A stretch of DNA of 64,000 bases from Nostoc sp. FACHB-280 (GTDB lineage: Bacteria; Cyanobacteriota; Cyanobacteriia; Cyanobacteriales; Nostocaceae), in the NCBI RefSeq assembly GCF_014697615.1, contig NZ_JACJSD010000020.1:1-64000 (forward strand), given 5' to 3'. The translations under genes and the position numbers were made by a program. The notes under the pieces are model-generated. The model was not told the origin of the DNA. It was given only the letters and a program-made list of their open reading frames with translations, and did no database searches. This document shows, one piece after another, positions 36,047-45,493 of the stretch (its first letter is position 1; each line of letters opens with the position of its first letter).

Positions 36047-37069
36047 CTAAACTACCGTTGGGTCTTCACTGACTTTCACAACCAGCTTGCCAAAATTTTC
36101 ACCCCGCAATAAGCCAATAAAAGCACGGGGCGAATTTTCTAAACCAACTACGACATCTTCTTTATATTTCAGTTGACCAGACTTTAACCAACCAGCCACA
36201 TCGCGGACAAATTCATCAGCTAGATGTTGGTAGTCACGCACTAAAAAACCTTTAATTAACGCACGTTTAATTAACAAAGGTCTTAAATTCGGCCCATGTG
36301 GTGGAGATGTGGCGTTATATTCGGAAATCAAGCCAACTAAGGGAATTCGCGCCCCTAAGTTGATTTGCTGCAACACAGTTTCTAATATCACCCCGGCCGT
36401 ATTATCAAAATAAATGTCAATACCATTAGGCGCGGCGGCTTTTAATGCTACATCAAGTTCTTGAGTTTTGCGATTAATCCCAACATCAAAGCCTAGTTCT
36501 TTGACTATATAATCTCGCTTGTCATCACTGCCAACAATTCCAATGACTCGACAACCTTTGATTTTGGCAATTTGACCTGCAACTGCGCCCACCGCCCCAG
36601 AAGCAGCAGAAATTACTACCGTTTCGCCTGCTTTGGGTTGACCAATATCCAACAGCGCCGCGTAAGCAGTTAGCCCAGGCATACCCAACACACCCAAACT
36701 ATAAGATAAAGGTGCTTGGCTGGGATCAAGTTTTCGCAATGTTTCGCCTTTGGCTACTGCATAAGTTTGCCAACCATTACCACTCAGAACAACATCTCCA
36801 GCTTGAAATTGCGGATGATTTGATTGAATTACTTGGCTAACTGTACCACCCACAATGACTGAGTTTAATTCTACATTTGCTGCATAAGATTCACCCGCAC
36901 TAATTAAGCCACGCATATAAGGGTCTAGAGATAAATAAATTGTGCGGCTGAGAACTTCGCCTTCGCCTGGTGGAGAAATTGGGGCTTCGACTAAGGCAAA
37001 ATCACTTTCTTTTGGTTCACCGACCGGGCGGCTTTTGAGCAAGATTTGTTTGTTAATTAAATCAGACAC
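36047..37069 (-). CDS. NADP-dependent oxidoreductase (CurA/leukotriene-dehydrogenase MDR type)
   Basis: A 340-aa zinc-free medium-chain dehydrogenase/reductase. The N-terminal part has the LSLDPYMRGLI motif characteristic of the CurA/prostaglandin-reductase group, and the Rossmann core reads VVISAASGAVGAVAGQIAKIKG (landmark, about 150-171). Such enzymes reduce the C=C bond of enones using NADPH. Its gene starts only 3 bp after the VOC protein gene on the same strand, so the two are co-transcribed, suggesting detoxification of reactive carbonyl compounds (inference). Confidence 0.92.
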   Translation of the reverse strand: MSDLINKQILLKSRPVGEPKESDFALVEAPISPPGEGEVLSRTIYLSLDPYMRGLISAGESYAANVELNSVIVGGTVSQVIQSNHPQFQAGDVVLSGNGWQTYAVAKGETLRKLDPSQAPLSYSLGVLGMPGLTAYAALLDIGQPKAGETVVISAASGAVGAVAGQIAKIKGCRVIGIVGSDDKRDYIVKELGFDVGINRKTQELDVALKAAAPNGIDIYFDNTAGVILETVLQQINLGARIPLVGLISEYNATSPPHGPNLRPLLIKRALIKGFLVRDYQHLADEFVRDVAGWLKSGQLKYKEDVVVGLENSPRAFIGLLRGENFGKLVVKVSEDPTVV

Positions 37070-37072
37070 AAG

Positions 37073-37444
37073 TTATTCCTTTGTAAATTCGGCAATTTCT
37101 ATTCTGTTTCCACCAGGATCACGGATAAAAAAGCGATCGCATCCCGGAATTGGTGTTCCTGGCAGAATTTCTACATCATAGGCTTTTAAATGTTCGGCAA
37201 ACCCATGCAAATCATTGACTCGAAAACAAACATGTCGTCTAGATGTTTGATTATGGGGGTTTTCTTCTCGACTCACATGAATTTCTGTGTTCCCCAACAA
37301 ATACCACCCTCCAGAATTACTGGCTTCAGGTGGATTAATTTCGCTTAATCCCAAAACTTGACTGTAAAAAAACAGTATCGCCTCCTCAACTTCCCGCGGA
37401 TATGTCACTTGTATATGATGAACTGCCTCCAGTCGCATCTCCAT
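37073..37444 (-). CDS. VOC (glyoxalase/bleomycin resistance)-family protein
   Basis: A 123-aa single-domain VOC protein with two betaalphabetabetabeta halves: LEAVHHIQVTYPRE then ILFFYSQVLGL in the first, and RHVCFRVNDLHGFAEHL then FFIRDPGGNRIEIAEF in the second. The metal-ligand candidates are His in HHIQV, His in RRHVCF and Glu in IEIAEF. The reaction is not known. It starts the likely operon with the downstream oxidoreductase (3 bp gap). Confidence 0.88.
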   Translation of the reverse strand: MEMRLEAVHHIQVTYPREVEEAILFFYSQVLGLSEINPPEASNSGGWYLLGNTEIHVSREENPHNQTSRRHVCFRVNDLHGFAEHLKAYDVEILPGTPIPGCDRFFIRDPGGNRIEIAEFTKE

Positions 37445-37611
37445 TCTCCTGTTGATATAAATGTTCCTAGTTTGAGAAAAAATACTTGCTATTCAACAAT
37501 GTTTGTGGAATACTACTTTTAAAATACGATAAGTCGGTCAAGATTTAGTAGTATTTTTCAGGCACACCATAAAAATCCTGTCCTCAAAGGAATTGTGGAC
37601 TAATTCTTAAG

Positions 37612-38367
37612 ATGACACACCCAGGAATTCGTACTAATCGAGTTAAAGTCCCAAACGGAGATTTGCAGATCGACGCTTATTTAGCGGAACCTGTCAAAGA
37701 AGGGAAATTTCCCGCCGTGATTGTGATTCAGGAAATCTTTGGAGTCAACATCCACATTCGGGAAGTTGCAGAAAGACTAGCTAACGAGGGGTATGTAGCG
37801 ATCGCACCAGCATTGTTTCAACGAACTGCGCCTGGTTTTGATGCTGGTTATACCCCTGATGATATTCAGCGTGGACGCGCGGCCAAGGATCAGACAAAAG
37901 CCCAAGACATACTGAGTGATATTCAAGCAGCGATCGCTTACTTGAGAACTCTACCAAACGTCAAAGGAGATGCGATCGGTTCTATTGGTTTCTGTTTTGG
38001 TGGTCATGTTGTTTATCTAGCAGCCACCTTACCAGATATCAAAGCCACAGCTTCCTTTTACGGAGGGGGAATTCCGAATTCCACTCCCGGCGGTGGAGAA
38101 CCCACAATTACCCGTACCTCAGAGATTAAAAACCCAATTTACGCCTTCTTCGGTACAGAAGATAAAGGTATTCCTTTAGAACAAACCGAACAAGTAGAAG
38201 CGGAATTACAAAAACACCGTATTCCTCATCAAATCTTCCGCTATTCTGGTGCAGAACATGGCTTTTTCTGCAATCATCGCGCCAGCTATAATGCCGAAGC
38301 TGCTGCTGATGCGTGGAAGCAAGTTTTAGACCTATTTCAGAAAAATTTGCAATTGCAACCAGTTTAA
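37612..38367 (+). CDS. Dienelactone hydrolase-family protein
   Basis: A 251-aa alpha/beta hydrolase. The nucleophile elbow is GFCFGG (Cys at about residue 123), with the catalytic Asp likely in FFGTEDKGIP and the His in AEHGFF, the triad Cys-Asp-His of dienelactone hydrolases. Its substrate here is probably a small lactone or ester, not necessarily an aromatic breakdown product. It is divergent from the VOC gene over 167 bp. Full length, start ATG at 37612. Confidence 0.93.
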   Translation: MTHPGIRTNRVKVPNGDLQIDAYLAEPVKEGKFPAVIVIQEIFGVNIHIREVAERLANEGYVAIAPALFQRTAPGFDAGYTPDDIQRGRAAKDQTKAQDILSDIQAAIAYLRTLPNVKGDAIGSIGFCFGGHVVYLAATLPDIKATASFYGGGIPNSTPGGGEPTITRTSEIKNPIYAFFGTEDKGIPLEQTEQVEAELQKHRIPHQIFRYSGAEHGFFCNHRASYNAEAAADAWKQVLDLFQKNLQLQPV

Positions 38368-38739
38368 ACCTGAATTGCCTATTACATATCACTTCTCCCT
38401 ACCTCATAAATAACCTCTGCCATAAATTCACGGATTTGGTAATAGATAATGATTAATTAACTATTACCAATCTTTCCTTGTTTAGAGTTACTCAGATTTA
38501 CTAGCCCATTAATTAATTTTGGGGAAAATTATCAGGTTAGTGAAGACTGTCCTTGATTTTTCACAACTTTCAAACTAGCAAAAATCTTGATTTTTCAGCG
38601 AATTTATTTATTAATATTGCCTGGAATATTTACTATCAATAAAAAGTAATTCCTCAACTTATTGATGTGAAAGCAGCAATGCTAACTAGCGAACAATATG
38701 CCGCAATAACTACCGAAACAATTAGCCAGAGATAGAATT
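38368..38739. other. Intergenic region, no gene seen
   Basis: 372 bp, AT-rich, before the ssuD-like gene. It should hold its promoter. No hairpin terminator strong enough to call was seen after the dienelactone hydrolase gene. Confidence 0.45.
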
Positions 38740-39876
38740 ATGGAAATATTTTGGTATTTACCGACCCAAGGTGATGAACGATATTTAGGGACAACAATTG
38801 GCAGACGACAAGCTAATTATCCCTATATGCAGCAAATAGCCCAAGCTGTAGATAAATTAGGCTACGGTGGGATGTTAATTGGGACGGGACAAAAGCAGGA
38901 TACTTGGATTGTGGCTGCTTCTTTGATTCCGGTGACAGAACGTTTAAGGTTTTTGGTGGCGTTTCGTCCAGCAATTATGTCACCTTCCCTAGCAGTGAGG
39001 ATGGCTGCTACCTTTGACCAGCTTTCTAACGGGCGCATTATTTTAAACGTGGTGACTGGTGGCGATTCCAAAGAATTAGCTAAGGATGGGATTTTCTTAG
39101 ACCATGACCAGCGTTATGAATTGACTGATGAATTTTTAACAATTTGGCGATCGCTTATGCAAGGCGATGATGTAACCTTCAAAGGTCGCCACCTGCAAGT
39201 TGAGGGTGCTAAATTACAATTCCCTCCAGTCCAAAAGCCCTACCCTACCTTATATTTTGGTGGTTCTTCTGATGCGGCTTTGCAAGTTGCAGCCAAACAC
39301 ATCGATGTTTATTTAACTTGGGGTGAACCACCAGCCCAAGTTGCCGAAAAAATTGCTAAAGTCCGCCAATTAGCAGCTGAACAAGGTAGAACAGTCCGTT
39401 TTGGCATTCGGATGCACGTTATTGTTCGGGAAACCACCCAAAAAGCCTGGGATGCAGCCAACGAACTAATCAAATATCTTGATGATGACACAATTGCTGC
39501 TGCTCACAAACGCTTTATCCAGTCAGAATCAGCAGGACAACGACGGATGGCGCAGCTCAATAACGGTAGTCGCCAAAACTTAGAAATTAGCCCGAATTTA
39601 TGGTCTGGTGTCGGGTTAGTCCGGGGTGGTGCGGGTACAGCTTTAGTCGGAGATCCAGACACAGTAGCCGCCAGAATCCAGGAATATGCTGATTTAGGGA
39701 TTGATACCTTTGTATTTTCCGGCTACCCCCATTTAGAAGAAGCTTATCGCGTCGCTGAGTTACTTTTCCCCCGCTTACCACTGCAAACTTCGCAAATCGC
39801 CATACCACAGCAGTTACCAACACCCTTTAACGAGTTTGTCACCAAGACAGATTTACTTAAACCCCAGCCTGTGTAG
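38740..39876 (+). CDS. ssuD: FMNH2-dependent alkanesulfonate monooxygenase
   Basis: A 378-aa luciferase-like TIM-barrel enzyme that cleaves alkanesulfonates to sulfite and aldehydes. It has the SsuD landmarks: [17 protein letters not shown] at the start, [37 protein letters not shown] and [16 protein letters not shown]. Length and motifs match the family (about 380). The gene is followed after 44 bp by a second FMN-dependent monooxygenase gene on the same strand, suggesting an operon for organosulfur use. The ssuABC transporter and the FMN reductase SsuE are not in the window. The exact substrate range is inferred. Confidence 0.94.
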   Translation: MEIFWYLPTQGDERYLGTTIGRRQANYPYMQQIAQAVDKLGYGGMLIGTGQKQDTWIVAASLIPVTERLRFLVAFRPAIMSPSLAVRMAATFDQLSNGRIILNVVTGGDSKELAKDGIFLDHDQRYELTDEFLTIWRSLMQGDDVTFKGRHLQVEGAKLQFPPVQKPYPTLYFGGSSDAALQVAAKHIDVYLTWGEPPAQVAEKIAKVRQLAAEQGRTVRFGIRMHVIVRETTQKAWDAANELIKYLDDDTIAAAHKRFIQSESAGQRRMAQLNNGSRQNLEISPNLWSGVGLVRGGAGTALVGDPDTVAARIQEYADLGIDTFVFSGYPHLEEAYRVAELLFPRLPLQTSQIAIPQQLPTPFNEFVTKTDLLKPQPV

Positions 39877-39920
39877 TTGCAGGCGATCGCATTTGTGTTT
39901 CTACCATAAGGATAAAAGTA

Positions 39921-41297
39921 ATGAGTACGCCAAAAAAACAAATGAAACTGGGTGCATTTTTATCCAGTAGTGGACATCACCTAGCCTCATGGCGGCATCC
40001 AAATGCACAGGCTGACGGTGGTTTGAATATTCAGCATTTTAAACGCCTTGCCCAGACCGCAGAACGGGGCAAATTTGATATGATTTTCTTTGCTGATGGT
40101 GTGGCTGTGCGCGATCGCGGTCAAGGTACAGAAGTTTTAAGCCGGAATGGCAAACTCGTCCATTTTGAACCACTTACCCTGCTTTCAGCCTTGTCTGTAG
40201 TCACAGAACGCATTGGGTTAACCGCGACAGTTTCGACCACCTACAACGAACCTTATCACCTTGCCCGGAAGTTTGCTTCTCTCGACTATCTTAGTGGTGG
40301 TCGTGCTGGTTGGAATCTCGTCACCTCCGCCACCGAATCAGAAGCGTTGAATTTCAGCCGCGAACAACATATGGAACATACTCTGCGCTACGAACGCGCC
40401 CGTGAGTTTGTTGATGTTGTTACCAAACTTTGGGACAGTTGGGAAGATGATGCTTTCTTGCAAGATAAAGAATCAGGTATTTATTTCGACCCAGATAAAC
40501 TACACGTTCCCAACCACAAAGGCGAACATTTTGCAGTGCGCGGCCCGTTGAATGTTGCTCGTCCTATCCAAGGATACCCAGTCATTATTCAAGCTGGTTC
40601 CTCGGAAGATGGTAAAAATCTCGCCGCCCAAACAGCAGAAGTCATCTTCACCGCCCAACAAACCTTAGAAGAAGCCCAAGCCTTCTACGCAGATGTCAAA
40701 GGCCGACTCGCCCAATATGGACGTTCCCCAGACCATCTCAAAATCATGCCCGGTGTATTTCCCGTCATTGGTAGAACTGAACAAGAAGCCAAGGATAAAT
40801 TCGAGCAGATTCAGGAGTTAATTGATCCCGTGGTTGGCTTGAATTTGTTGGGAGGAATGATTGGTGGATTTGATTTATCAGCCTACCCATTAGATGGGCC
40901 ATTACCAGAACTCCCGGAGACAAACGGTGGTAAAAGCCGTCAAAAACTGTTGACAGATTTAGCCCGACGAGAAAATTTAACAATTCGACAACTGTATTTA
41001 TCAATAGCTGGCGCACGCGGACATCGGCAAATTCTCGGCACACCAGAACAAATTGCTGACCAATTAGAAGATTGGTTTATTCATGGTGGGGCTGATGGAT
41101 TTAATATTATGCCGCCTTGGCTACCGGGAAGTTTAGATGAATTTGTAGATTTGGTCATCCCCGAACTGCAACGCCGGGGACTATTCCGCACCGAGTATGA
41201 AGGCTGGACATTACGTGAGCATCTTGGTTTGCCTCGTCCTGTTAACCAGTTTAGTAAAACTCAAGTGGAACCTGAGCTAGTTGGGGTTGCTGATTAA
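39921..41297 (+). CDS. NtaA/SnaA/DszA-family FMN-dependent monooxygenase
   Basis: A 458-aa luciferase-like monooxygenase. MKLGAFLSSSGHHLASWRHP, DMIFFADGVAVRD, LSVVTERIGLTATVSTTYNEPYH and GRAGWNLVTSA are family blocks shared with nitrilotriacetate monooxygenase, DszA and dimethylsulfide monooxygenase. These use FMNH2 from a partner reductase. Its place right behind ssuD makes a sulfur compound the likely substrate (inference). ATAAGGATAA lies about ten bases before the ATG. A strong terminator follows 27 bp after the stop. Confidence 0.92.
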   Translation: MSTPKKQMKLGAFLSSSGHHLASWRHPNAQADGGLNIQHFKRLAQTAERGKFDMIFFADGVAVRDRGQGTEVLSRNGKLVHFEPLTLLSALSVVTERIGLTATVSTTYNEPYHLARKFASLDYLSGGRAGWNLVTSATESEALNFSREQHMEHTLRYERAREFVDVVTKLWDSWEDDAFLQDKESGIYFDPDKLHVPNHKGEHFAVRGPLNVARPIQGYPVIIQAGSSEDGKNLAAQTAEVIFTAQQTLEEAQAFYADVKGRLAQYGRSPDHLKIMPGVFPVIGRTEQEAKDKFEQIQELIDPVVGLNLLGGMIGGFDLSAYPLDGPLPELPETNGGKSRQKLLTDLARRENLTIRQLYLSIAGARGHRQILGTPEQIADQLEDWFIHGGADGFNIMPPWLPGSLDEFVDLVIPELQRRGLFRTEYEGWTLREHLGLPRPVNQFSKTQVEPELVGVAD

Positions 41298-41323
41298 CCA
41301 GGCATAATATGATTTAACGAAAC

Positions 41324-41360
41324 AAAGTAGGGGTACAAAATCTAGTAACCCTACTTTTTT
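41324..41360 (+). terminator. Rho-independent terminator after the sulfonate genes
   Basis: AAAGTAGGG (41324-41332) pairs with CCCTACTTT (41349-41357), followed by TTT. It ends the ssuD-ntaA-like transcript. Confidence 0.85.
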
Positions 41361-41401
41361 ATTTGTTATCCAATTTTAGATTTTGGAGTGGTTTACTAGT
41401 A

Positions 41402-41541
41402 ATACCAATTCTATGTGAGGCTGCATTTAATCTTTTATCTTTTCTTTCTTTGTGTCCTACCCTGCGGGAAGCCGCTATCGCGTCTATGCGCCCTTTGTGG
41501 TTCGTTCTTTAATTTAGTGCATCTTCATACAGAATTGGTAT
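41402..41541. repeat. 140-bp element with ATACCAATTCT inverted ends
   Basis: ATACCAATTCT (41402-41412) is perfectly inverted as AGAATTGGTAT (41531-41541). The inside has the CCCTGCGGGAAGCCGC stretch often seen in cyanobacterial repeats. Same total length and similar ends as the element at 20730-20869. No coding capacity. Confidence 0.65.
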
Positions 41542-41599
41542 AAGCTTCACTAATATAAAAACTCACTATCAAATCTATTTATAGCAGTAGCCAAGTTGG

Positions 41600-41965
41600 T
41601 TAGGACATTGATAAATCATGAGACTTAGACACCATAAATGGTTTAGTTAGATATAAATCAGCACCTACATCTATACCTTTTTGTTTATCAAATTCTTGTC
41701 CTTTAGCTGTCAACATTACAATGTAGACATCATCCATTTTTAAGTCATGCTTAATTATCTGACAAACTTCTAAGCCACTCATTTTGGGCATCATCACATC
41801 AAGAAAAACGAGATTTGGTTTTTCGGTTTTAATAGTTTCCAGTGCTTCTTCACCATTTCTTGCTGTTAAGAGTTCGACACCTTCATCTTCTAATGCTTCT
41901 AGAGCTTGTTCCATTAAAATTACGATGTTAGGTTCATCATCAACAATCAAAATTTTTTGCGTCAT
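41600..41965 (-). CDS. Single-domain response regulator (CheY-like), short tail
   Basis: A 121-aa receiver with the acidic pair DD, Asp56 in VFLDVMMPK, the Thr in VMLTAKGQ and Lys108 in YLTKPF. After TKPF the family normally has a helix of about 15 residues (DPDELL...); here only MVSKSHDLSMS remains, so the last helix is replaced or cut short. Lies on the same strand as the PAS hybrid kinase, 127 bp downstream of it, and may be its partner. The heptamer-repeat array lies between the two. Confidence 0.88.
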   Translation of the reverse strand: MTQKILIVDDEPNIVILMEQALEALEDEGVELLTARNGEEALETIKTEKPNLVFLDVMMPKMSGLEVCQIIKHDLKMDDVYIVMLTAKGQEFDKQKGIDVGADLYLTKPFMVSKSHDLSMS

Positions 41966-41994
41966 ATAAAAATCCTATGTAATTTCTAAAGTTA

Positions 41995-42090
41995 TTTGTA
42001 GAGGCTAGGGATTAGAGGCTAGAGGTTAGGGATTATAAAAACCAGTTTTTGATTGTAAAAATACTAGCCCCTAGCCTCTAGTCGCTCTTA
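41995..42090. repeat. Heptamer tandem repeats (AGAGGCTAGGG type)
   Basis: GAGGCTAGGGATTAGAGGCTAGAGGTTAGGG-type units (landmarks at 42000-42034) and the inverse CTAGCCCCTAGCCTCTAG at about 42064-42082. They occupy the gap between the receiver gene and the hybrid kinase stop, with inverted copies that may form a hairpin. Confidence 0.7.
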
Positions 42091-42092
42091 AT

Positions 42093-45000
42093 TCAATGAT
42101 CAGCCAACATGATAAAAAACACATTTTCTAAATCTTTTTCAAACCGTAGGGTTTTCACTAAGTCGGTTTCTGTGGAAAAGATGGAATCAATGATAATCAT
42201 GTCAGGTTTGGCGGCTCGTGCTTTGTGTAGACATTCTTGGGGGTCTGAGGCTTCAATCACGTTGTATCCCTGAGTTTGCAGAACATCAGATAATGTTTTG
42301 AGTGTGGACGCATTTTGATCAACAACTAATACCTTTTTACTGGAAGTGCCTTGGGAAAGTAATAAGCCAATTTCGCTCAAAAGTTGTTCTGAGTTGATGG
42401 GTTTGGTGAGATAGCGGTCAATACCAATGTGGTAGCCACGCTCTTTATTTTCAATAATTGACAAAATGATGATGGGAATATCTGCCGTTTGGGGATCATT
42501 TTTCAAGACGGCTGCGACATCAAAGCCATTAATTTGTGGCATCATCACATCCAAAAGAATTAAATCGGGACGGGCAATTTTGATTTGATGAATTGCATCC
42601 ATACCGTCTTTTGCTTCTCGCACTTTGTAGCCTTCGTTTTCTAATTGCTGCCGGAGTAATTCTCGAATATTGGTATCATCATCTACTACTAAAATGGTTT
42701 TGCGGTTTTCGTTGAATACGGCATTACTCGTAATAACGTGTTCTTTGAGTTGTTTGACGAGGGCTTCTAAATTAATTTGTCCATTGGCTTGGTCATCTTT
42801 GGCATAAATCGGAATCAAAAACGAGAAAGTACTGCCTTTTCCTGGTTCACTTTCTACCCAAATTCTGCCGCCATGATGTTCAACAATTTGTTTGCAAATG
42901 GGTAATCCTAGCCCTGTACCTTTGGGTTTGTCGGTGAGGGTATCACCAACTTGGCGGAATTTCTCAAAAACTTTTGGTTGGTCTTCTGGGGCAATACCAA
43001 TACCTGTATCAATGACGCTAATGCAAACACCATCATTTTGTTGTTTGACGCGACAGGTAACAGTACCAGCTTGAGTAAATTTCACTGCATTGGAAATTAA
43101 GTTAATCAGGACTTGCAATAAACGGTTGCGATCGCCCACTATTTGCGGTAAACCAGAATCAATCTCGCTGACTAATTGCAAGTTATGGGTTTCAAACAAG
43201 CCGGCTGTGGCGGTAGTTGCCCAATCTAATAACTCACCAGGATCAAGGGGCTGCATTTGCCATTCCACTTTCCCGGCTTCCATTTTGGCAATGTCTAAAA
43301 CATCGTTAATCAAGGATGTGAGCCGTTCAGCTTCCGAGACAATAATTTTGAGGTTGTCACCTACCCGCTTAATGGTTTTTTGCAATTTGCGGTCGTCGGT
43401 AGTCAGCATCGGAAAGACATCGGTTTCGAGCTTTTCTTTAATAATGGAGGCAAACCCCAATACCGAAGTTAAAGGTGTCCGCAGTTCGTGGGAAACTGTG
43501 GAAATAAAATCGGTCTTCATTTTGTCAACTTCTTTTTCGGCGGTGACATCCCGAATTAGCAATGCAGAACCAAAACAAGTGGCTGGTTCGTTAGCTGTGG
43601 TTTGTTTAAAGATGGCGGTGGCGACGGCTTGGCCAATGCGTTCTTTGGCTAGGGCAATTTCCGCCGCAAAGACTTCTTGGGGATGGGATTGAGTTTGTTC
43701 AATTAAATATGCTAAACCTGCGATCGGTAGTTCTTGATAGTTACCTTTGAGGGTATTGGCTGTCAATCCGTGCATGGCTAAAAAGGCGGGATTGAAATGG
43801 GTAATTTGCCCTGACATATCTACCACTAACAAACCATCCGCTAAGTTATCTAAAATCGCATTTAACCCTTGGGCTTCTGCTAGGGTATTTTGTAAGGCGG
43901 CTGTGCGTTCGGCAACTCTGGCTTCTAGTTCTTGATTGAGTTGGCGCAGAGCAATTTCAGCTTGTTTGCGGGCTGTAATATCAGTATTAATTTCTAACAC
44001 TGCACAAGGTTGACCAGCCGCATCTCGCTGCAAAGTCCATCGACTTTGGACAGTAATAAGTTTGTCATCATGGGTAATATGTTGAACTTCTCCTTCCCAA
44101 TTGCCTTGCTGTAATAACTCGGCTGTGATTTCTTCTTTAGGTTTGGGAAAGATTTTTTTGAGAAATGTGTAAATATATTGGTCTTTGACTTCCTCACGCG
44201 TCCAATGGTAAAGCCTTTCTGCACCTTGATTCCAGTAGGAAATTTTATCACTCATATCGCGGACAATAATCGCATCACTAGAGTGATTTAGCATATCTAA
44301 TAAACGTTGATTTTCGGCTTCTGCTAGTTTGCGAGCGTGAATATTAGTGCAAGTGCCAATCCATTCCCGAATACTACCATCTGCTGCTAATACAGGAGTA
44401 CCACAAACTGAGAAATAGCGGTAAATCCCATCTTTGCCGCGCAAGCGATATTCAGTTTGGTAAATACTGCGGTTTGCTACTGCTGCATTCCAGGCGGCTT
44501 GGGATTGGCTGCGGTCATCAGGATGAATCGGATCAATCCAACCCCAGCCTGCAACTTCTTCTTCAGTTTGCCCTGTATAAGCGATCCAGGTAATCATTTC
44601 ACTACTAATCCCTAGGCCTTCTGGGGTTGCACCCCAAACAATTTGAGAAGTAGCGGCGACTAAAGTCCGATATCGTTCTTTTAATCGTTGATTTTCGGCT
44701 TCTGCTAGTTTGCGATCGTGAATATCTGTACAAGTACCAATCCACTCTTTGACGCTACCATCATCTTCAATTACCGGCGCACCCCAGACCCAAAAGTAGC
44801 GATAATTGCCATCTTTACCACGAATGCGGTATTCAATTTGATATTGGCTGAGATTGGCTACGGCAATACCCCAAGCTTCTCCAGTGTAGCCGCGATCGTC
44901 GGGATGAACAGCATCAATCCAACCGCCGTTTTCGGCTTCTGCTAAAGTTTGCCCGGTGTAGGCTATCCAGTCGGTAAGTTCAAAGCAAATTCCTTCTGGA

Positions 45001-45464
45001 GAACTAACCCAGATAATTTGTGTATTAGTTTTAATCAAAGAACGGTATCGCGCTTCACTCTGTTTTAAAATTTTTGCGGATTCCTGATATGCTTTTTGAG
45101 TTTGTTTGAGGTCTGTAATATCTTCCACGCTCGACCAAATCAACTTCTCTCCTGCTTGCTCAATCATGGCCGCTGAGATTCTCACCGACACTAAATGTCC
45201 ATCTTTGTGGATGTACTCTTTTTCATAAGGCCCGTAGCGACCAGTTTTTTCTAAGTTTTCTATGATGGCTTGCTCTGTGGCAATATAACTCTCAGGAGTA
45301 ATCTGCCAATTGTTGAGGTTAAGAGTTTCTGGAATAGTGCGCCCCAAAATATCAGCGTAGGCGGCGTTGATGTTTATAAAAGTCCCATCTATGCGGTAGA
45401 GTACCAAACCAACGGGACATTTTTCCAAAAGATGACGGTTAAATTCATCAAGTTGGCTAGACAT
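42093..45464 (-). CDS. PAS-rich hybrid histidine kinase with two receivers
   Basis: 1123 aa, cytoplasmic. Five PAS modules (about 8-120, 140-250, 265-380, 390-505, 530-645); modules 2 and 3 are near-duplicates ending WIGTC(T/N)xIHxRKLAEAENQ. Then HisKA with His659 (TVSHELRTPLTSVLG) and HATPase (about 770-890, N-box LINLISNAVKF). A complete receiver follows (about 923-1040, Asp972) and a second receiver (about 1044-1123, Asp1093) that stops at FFIMLADH, before the conserved Lys and last helices. So the last domain is truncated. Signals unknown; a receiver gene lies 127 bp downstream. Confidence 0.93.
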   Translation of the reverse strand: MSSQLDEFNRHLLEKCPVGLVLYRIDGTFININAAYADILGRTIPETLNLNNWQITPESYIATEQAIIENLEKTGRYGPYEKEYIHKDGHLVSVRISAAMIEQAGEKLIWSSVEDITDLKQTQKAYQESAKILKQSEARYRSLIKTNTQIIWVSSPEGICFELTDWIAYTGQTLAEAENGGWIDAVHPDDRGYTGEAWGIAVANLSQYQIEYRIRGKDGNYRYFWVWGAPVIEDDGSVKEWIGTCTDIHDRKLAEAENQRLKERYRTLVAATSQIVWGATPEGLGISSEMITWIAYTGQTEEEVAGWGWIDPIHPDDRSQSQAAWNAAVANRSIYQTEYRLRGKDGIYRYFSVCGTPVLAADGSIREWIGTCTNIHARKLAEAENQRLLDMLNHSSDAIIVRDMSDKISYWNQGAERLYHWTREEVKDQYIYTFLKKIFPKPKEEITAELLQQGNWEGEVQHITHDDKLITVQSRWTLQRDAAGQPCAVLEINTDITARKQAEIALRQLNQELEARVAERTAALQNTLAEAQGLNAILDNLADGLLVVDMSGQITHFNPAFLAMHGLTANTLKGNYQELPIAGLAYLIEQTQSHPQEVFAAEIALAKERIGQAVATAIFKQTTANEPATCFGSALLIRDVTAEKEVDKMKTDFISTVSHELRTPLTSVLGFASIIKEKLETDVFPMLTTDDRKLQKTIKRVGDNLKIIVSEAERLTSLINDVLDIAKMEAGKVEWQMQPLDPGELLDWATTATAGLFETHNLQLVSEIDSGLPQIVGDRNRLLQVLINLISNAVKFTQAGTVTCRVKQQNDGVCISVIDTGIGIAPEDQPKVFEKFRQVGDTLTDKPKGTGLGLPICKQIVEHHGGRIWVESEPGKGSTFSFLIPIYAKDDQANGQINLEALVKQLKEHVITSNAVFNENRKTILVVDDDTNIRELLRQQLENEGYKVREAKDGMDAIHQIKIARPDLILLDVMMPQINGFDVAAVLKNDPQTADIPIIILSIIENKERGYHIGIDRYLTKPINSEQLLSEIGLLLSQGTSSKKVLVVDQNASTLKTLSDVLQTQGYNVIEASDPQECLHKARAAKPDMIIIDSIFSTETDLVKTLRFEKDLENVFFIMLADH

Positions 45465-45493
45465 ATTTAAATTTTCCTAATATCGATGGGGAA

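Larger units (their letters stand above)
41298..41599. other. Intergenic region with terminator and repeat element
   Basis: 302 bp between convergent genes: the terminator at 41324-41360 and the 140-bp inverted-repeat element at 41402-41541. No gene is seen. Confidence 0.6.

Noticed and set aside
43090-43692. Two-hundred-codon plus-strand frame opposite the PAS hybrid kinase
   Set aside because: Antisense to conserved kinase and PAS domains; low-complexity Ser-rich product, no ribosome site.
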